Assembly: GCA_003344405.1 (NCBI GenBank)
Contig: NOWV01000095.1
Location: 1-64,000, forward strand
Direction: 5' to 3'
DNA from: Trichoplax sp. H2
Taxonomy: Eukaryota; Placozoa; Uniplacotomia; Trichoplacea
Length of the DNA stretch: 64,000 nucleotides
A program made the position numbers and the translations under genes. Below the pieces are notes generated by a model. The model did no database searches. It saw only the letters and a program-made list of their open reading frames with translations, and had not been told where the DNA came from. Below, piece after piece: positions 60,008-64,000 of this stretch (positions within the stretch are counted from its first letter, which is position 1; every line of letters starts with the position of its first letter).

Positions 60008-60889
60008 TCATATCAATTTAACATTTTTATAACATAAATCGTCAATCTTGGCCGCTTGAGTAATGACGTTCGCTTTTAAAAGTGTTTCATTGCATTTCTC
60101 TAGCATAGATCGAGATACATGTTTACAATCATCAGCATAAGCTAAGGATTCAAACCATTTTTCAACATCATCACGGCGTTGATTGTGCATCTTGGCAACA
60201 TAATCAATGGAAGATTGATGCTTATTTTGAATGAAAGTACGGCAAGATTGAGTGATACAGTCCAATAAAGAATTGAGTTGATCGCCATGACTATCTAGTA
60301 AATCCTTCCTAGCAGCCATGAGGAATGCACACCAAGGTGCAGCAATCTGCCCAATAGATCGAATTTCACCACTGTCATGGTAAGGCTTCGTTGTGAAACG
60401 TTCCCATAGAAAGGCGTCTGCATCACCGTTGTTGACACCATTGCGTAAACCAGTAAAGTTATTCAAGACCGTAAATTGGAAGAGATCATCCGAAGAGAGC
60501 CAACCTAATTCTTCACATAATACATAGGCCATGATATGGCTACCACTACCATACCGACTGATTCCGATCTTAGCCCCTTTCAGATTTTGTGTATTCGTAT
60601 AAGGTGAGTTGCTACCACTTGAGACAACCCAGGTTAACGGTGAAGCAACGTAGGTACCACAAATTTGAAATTCATCGGCCCCTTTAGCGATGCTAGCAAC
60701 TAGACCTTCAGTCAAAGCCATAACCATGTCAAGTCGACCCGTTTTTAAGCCTTCGATCATCTCTCCAGTTCCACCTGGGCAAGAAATGAGCTCGACATTA
60801 AAGCCACTCTGCAAAAATTGACCTTGTTCCTTCGCGATATGCAATGGAGTGTTAAAGTGTTCCGGTACCCCACCAATTTTGATTTCCAT
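60008..60889 (-). CDS. Type-2 periplasmic-binding-fold protein (Ca3427/THI5/NMT1-like)
   Basis: An intronless 293-aa protein of the two-lobed substrate-binding fold used by ABC transporter binding proteins and by THI5/NMT1 thiamine-precursor enzymes. It closely resembles the Ca3427-like subgroup: start KIGGVPEHFNTPLHIAKEQG (residues 4-23), ligand loop PGGTGEM (38-44), a TEG motif (60-62), GAKIGISRYGSGSHIMA (105-121) and WCAFLMA (186-192). There is no signal peptide or lipobox, so it should be cytosolic, unlike transporter binding proteins. The ligand is unknown; a pyrimidine- or thiamine-precursor-like small molecule is possible by family analogy only. No ABC permease or ATPase neighbours it. 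The family is best known from bacteria and fungi, and the absence of introns contrasts with its multi-exon neighbours, which raises horizontal transfer. The first ATG gives the expected N terminus. Confidence 0.88.
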   Translation of the reverse strand: MEIKIGGVPEHFNTPLHIAKEQGQFLQSGFNVELISCPGGTGEMIEGLKTGRLDMVMALTEGLVASIAKGADEFQICGTYVASPLTWVVSSGSNSPYTNTQNLKGAKIGISRYGSGSHIMAYVLCEELGWLSSDDLFQFTVLNNFTGLRNGVNNGDADAFLWERFTTKPYHDSGEIRSIGQIAAPWCAFLMAARKDLLDSHGDQLNSLLDCITQSCRTFIQNKHQSSIDYVAKMHNQRRDDVEKWFESLAYADDCKHVSRSMLEKCNETLLKANVITQAAKIDDLCYKNVKLI

Positions 60890-63800
60890 CTTTTGTGCTA
60901 TCTTGAGCGTTTATACCAACTATTAGAATAATGCTTTAGGAGCAAGACTGTATTGATTTAACTTACTGTACAAGGATTTCCTTCATATAACCCTGGAAAG
61001 TGCTGGAATGGTGTCTATTTTTGTACTACGGAAAGCACAACTGATTATTGATTTGATGAAGGCGTTGTCGAAGTGATATTGTGGAGATAGATACGAATGG
61101 CATCAGCTGTATACTATGCTATACATGGCATAGATGTGTTATGGATACTATAGCGGTAACTCTAGTAAGCCACTGCACATGCTCTAACAAAAACTGTGCA
61201 AAGCGAGATGTCACTGCTTGAGCTTCATTTCTACCACAGTAGATTGCATGCTATCACTAGGAGTGTGACAATATCTTTGCACACCACCATCAAGCTAAGA
61301 TTTACCAAATTGGTCGCTTCTGCTTCCAATGTCATGAAGGAAAGGCTACTGTTGATTCGATTTGATTCCATTTGCGATGTATCTGGTTTACAGAGTACAA
61401 TACATTAGAAACTGCATGCACTACAACACCAGTAGTATCTACTATAAATTAGGATAAATTTAAAATAGTAAATGAAAAGCAACTGACATAGATATCTTGC
61501 CAAACGTAATTAAAATTTAAATCCAGTAAGCGTCAGCAGATAAAAATAGCATATACATGTTATAATTTATTGCGAGTCCAATATGAACGGAAAATAAGAG
61601 CTAGCAATTCCAAAAAGATCTTGATTTATATACAACAAAAATAAACATCTTCTATCACCTTTACAAGTAACTCTAACATCCTAATTAGCGCAGTAGCGGC
61701 TTCTATTGGCACTAATGTGCGGGCATGTTAAGGTCTACTTTTCCATATGAGGCAGAGATAACAACTGGTTACATTACTAATAAACTTCTAGTCGGTTAAA
61801 TTATTATAATCATTTATGCACACGTTCGCATACAATATGGATGATCAAATTGCTTAAAATACATTTTTCATTCCGACAACAGTATTTAATGATCTGTATA
61901 AAACCGTATATATTGTATTACAGTTTATAGAATTATCAAGGGTATGCTGATTCATAACGTACGTATCTTGTGCGCTAGACCATTTTTGCTCTAGTAAGTA
62001 ATTAATTATTAATTTCTATGTTATCCATCAAGCATACTACACAAGTTCCTTTATGTCACTGTTACAATTTCACTTCTGCGACAAGGTAACGTACAGTAAA
62101 AGTCTATAAGTAGCTACTAACTTAAACGCCCTTTTACTTAACGTTAAACACACACAGCAAAAGACTGTAAAGATGAAGCTTTTATTAGCAAAGATACATC
62201 TACAACTTTTTACCACCCTCTCAACTCAAATGTTCCCGTTTATATAGGAACCGTCTAATTTGTAAACAACAACAGTATTATTATTATACCTTACTAGGAG
62301 AATCATCTCGAACTAAGATGCTCCTTAGATAGCTTTTCTATCAGTAAATATTTTGAATCTCTTACTCATACTTAATCTTAATCTAAGCTCGTAGGTTGTC
62401 TAATTCAACTATCATCAACTAGAACTTGAATCATCCTACTGCTATCTATCACACAATAACAATCAATACCAAATATGTAATGAACTATTACAAACAACAT
62501 CCACGTTAAGGCATTACTTATCTTACCTAGCACTACAAATATGGATATTCTCCATACTAGCTACTACTGTACTTATTAAACTATCCGAATGACAAGGCAA
62601 CACCGTAACAGTCACATAGCAAATATCTTGCATAATTAAATTATGAAACTTGTGGTGTTTAAATCGCCTTCTTGCGTAACCTAATGATCTCTTTAAAAAA
62701 TTTCATATTGGTGCGATTTATATGAAACTTATTAACTATTTGCCCATGTTAGCCATAATATTTACAGTAAATGACAAGATATACACTGATGTAGAGCTAT
62801 TATCTATGCAGTATATCTTAGGTGCTGTACAATTTCCTTCACCGGCAGCATTTATTGAACTCCATATACGAGTGCATCTCAAATTATAATAGAATAGTAG
62901 TAAGATACAGGTAATGTGCTAGGAGTTTTTGCTCACACAACAACATTTATGTATTTCCTTCATTTCATGTATCGTATACTGGCATATAAACGTTTATTCG
63001 TACCTGAAATACTCGAGTGTACAATATTTTTAATATTCTAATCCGTGCGGTATGCGTATACAGATTGTATGTTCTAGTGCAGTAGCCAGTATTTTAACTT
63101 GTTAAGATTCATTGCTGAATTAGTGCACTTTATCTATTTTGTATTCGAAACTACCCATACTGAACTTAATGTTTTTTATTAACGTTACTCTCCACCAAGT
63201 AATTCAATGTGATGGGAAAAATATCCAATAAACATTTTATAATCAACCCGTTGAAATTTTCGCGTGCTGGCTAACTATAGACACTTTCTCGACTCTGTCA
63301 TCAGCATAACCCATACCAAGTTCAATCTTAATTAACGCTTACCGATCAGGTAATGCAATTTAATAGGATAATATGCAATAAGTGTTTTATAATGTACCGG
63401 GTTGGAATTCTTACATTGTTACAATTATAGATGCACATTGATAGATTATCGATTCTGTAATCAGGATTAGCCAAGCTGAATTAAATCTTTAAGACGCTAC
63501 TGTTATGCCTGGTTGACTGGTGAGCTCATTTGAGAGGGTTACACGAAGTAGAGCACTCTGAGAATAACAGCTTGTAACTAAACGCAATCTTCTAACTTTT
63601 TCTACATATTTCTATATAGCGTCTGCATATAATTATTCTATCAGGTAATTTAATTTAATAGGATAATATGAAATAAGTGTTTTATAATTATTAATAGTTC
63701 TGTATTAATGTGCGTCCATCAACTCACAAAATGCACTACTTTGGAGCGCTTAATCCATTACAGGATGCAATTGAAATGATTGTGTCGTGATAGCGCTACT

Positions 63801-64000
63801 CACAGTATGAGTATTATTGCAATTAATACCAAAATCAAGCGCTGGATAAAATCGAAGGGCGAATAAGGTTAAATTTCTTACCTACCGATTTAACAATATG
63901 CTAGGAACTTGCTATTAATGATGAACAGTTTAGCGTAGTCAGGAAGAAAATCTTACTTAGAAGCTTATTGTACATATTTAAATGTAGAAATCGGCTTATA
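60890..64000. other. Intergenic, no supported gene
   Basis: The first few hundred bases are the upstream region of the PBP-fold gene. The remainder is AT-rich, with one 70-codon frame (61196-61408) that has no recognisable content, and a degenerate tandem repeat at 63.1-63.7 kb (listed separately). Confidence 0.5.
63135..63690. repeat. Degenerate tandem repeat, about 150 bp period
   Basis: Blocks of the form GTAAT-CAAT-TAATAGGATAATATG-AATAAGTGTTTTATAAT occur at about 63198 (diverged), 63349 and 63643, i.e. at one and about two periods. A second block, with TCGA(C/T)TCTGT(C/A)ATCAG and CCATAC(C/T)AAGTT, occurs in the same phase at about 63144 (diverged), 63290 and 63450. Only the stretch between 63490 and 63640 is too diverged to align by eye. 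Confidence 0.65.

Noticed and set aside
60008-60889. The PBP-fold gene as bacterial contamination
   Set aside because: No operon neighbours, no Shine-Dalgarno-like context or adjacent bacterial genes, and the flanks are continuous AT-rich repeat DNA like the rest of the window. An assembly chimera cannot be excluded without reads.
1-64000. CRISPR arrays, rRNA, tRNA genes and intact transposons
   Set aside because: No regularly spaced identical repeats, no recognisable tRNA B-box and acceptor pairing, no rRNA-like segment, and no transposase or reverse-transcriptase motif was seen on either strand.

Overview
This window looks like nuclear DNA of a non-bilaterian animal, most likely a placozoan (Trichoplax/Hoilungia-like). 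That is an inference from the low GC content, the short GT-AG introns, the metazoan gene set (L1CAM-type adhesion receptor, PCBP, CDV3, ORC2) and the absence of any prokaryotic operon layout. Six-frame ORFs mislead here because most exons are shorter than 60 codons. The gene models below were built by reading splice junctions, checking that phase is kept across every junction, and comparing with known protein families. No alignment or transcript data were available.

Layout. 1-8.4 kb: AT-rich, no supported gene, with a palindromic-repeat island near 5.4-5.6 kb. 8.4-12.0 kb (+): a PAPS-dependent sulfotransferase in five exons. 13.5-15.7 kb (-): a small protein with two KH domains in eight exons. 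15.7-24.2 kb: repeat-rich intergenic DNA with a three-unit tandem array, other local duplications and one unexplained minus-strand ORF. 24.2-28.2 kb (+): an L1CAM/neuroglian-type receptor with 6 Ig domains, 5 FN3 domains, a membrane span and an ankyrin-binding FIGEY motif. 29.9-30.3 kb (-): three phase-compatible exons of an unrecognised gene. 30-42 kb: no confidently assigned gene, with a GC-richer island at about 35-39 kb. 42.3-47.5 kb (+): a PCBP/hnRNP E protein with three KH domains in 13 exons. 48.1-52.7 kb (-): a complete ORC2 gene in 15 exons. 54.7-57.3 kb (+): a CDV3 homologue in eight exons. 57.9-58.1 kb (+): a possible small two-exon gene. 60.0-60.9 kb (-): an intronless gene for a type-2 periplasmic-binding-protein fold (Ca3427/THI5/NMT1-like), a family typical of bacteria and fungi. 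61-64 kb: degenerate tandem repeats.

The genes do not form a pathway. They are unrelated housekeeping, RNA-binding, adhesion and modification genes. Sulfotransferase/two-KH and PCBP/ORC2 are convergent pairs; ORC2/CDV3 are divergent across about 2 kb that carries TACTGTACAGTA-type palindromes. The most notable points are the canonical L1CAM architecture with a recognisable ankyrin-binding tail in an apparently early-branching animal, the intronless PBP-fold gene as a candidate for horizontal transfer, an ORC2 gene that ORF calling misses, an identical intron position in three KH domains of two genes, and an apparent tandem exon duplication in CDV3.
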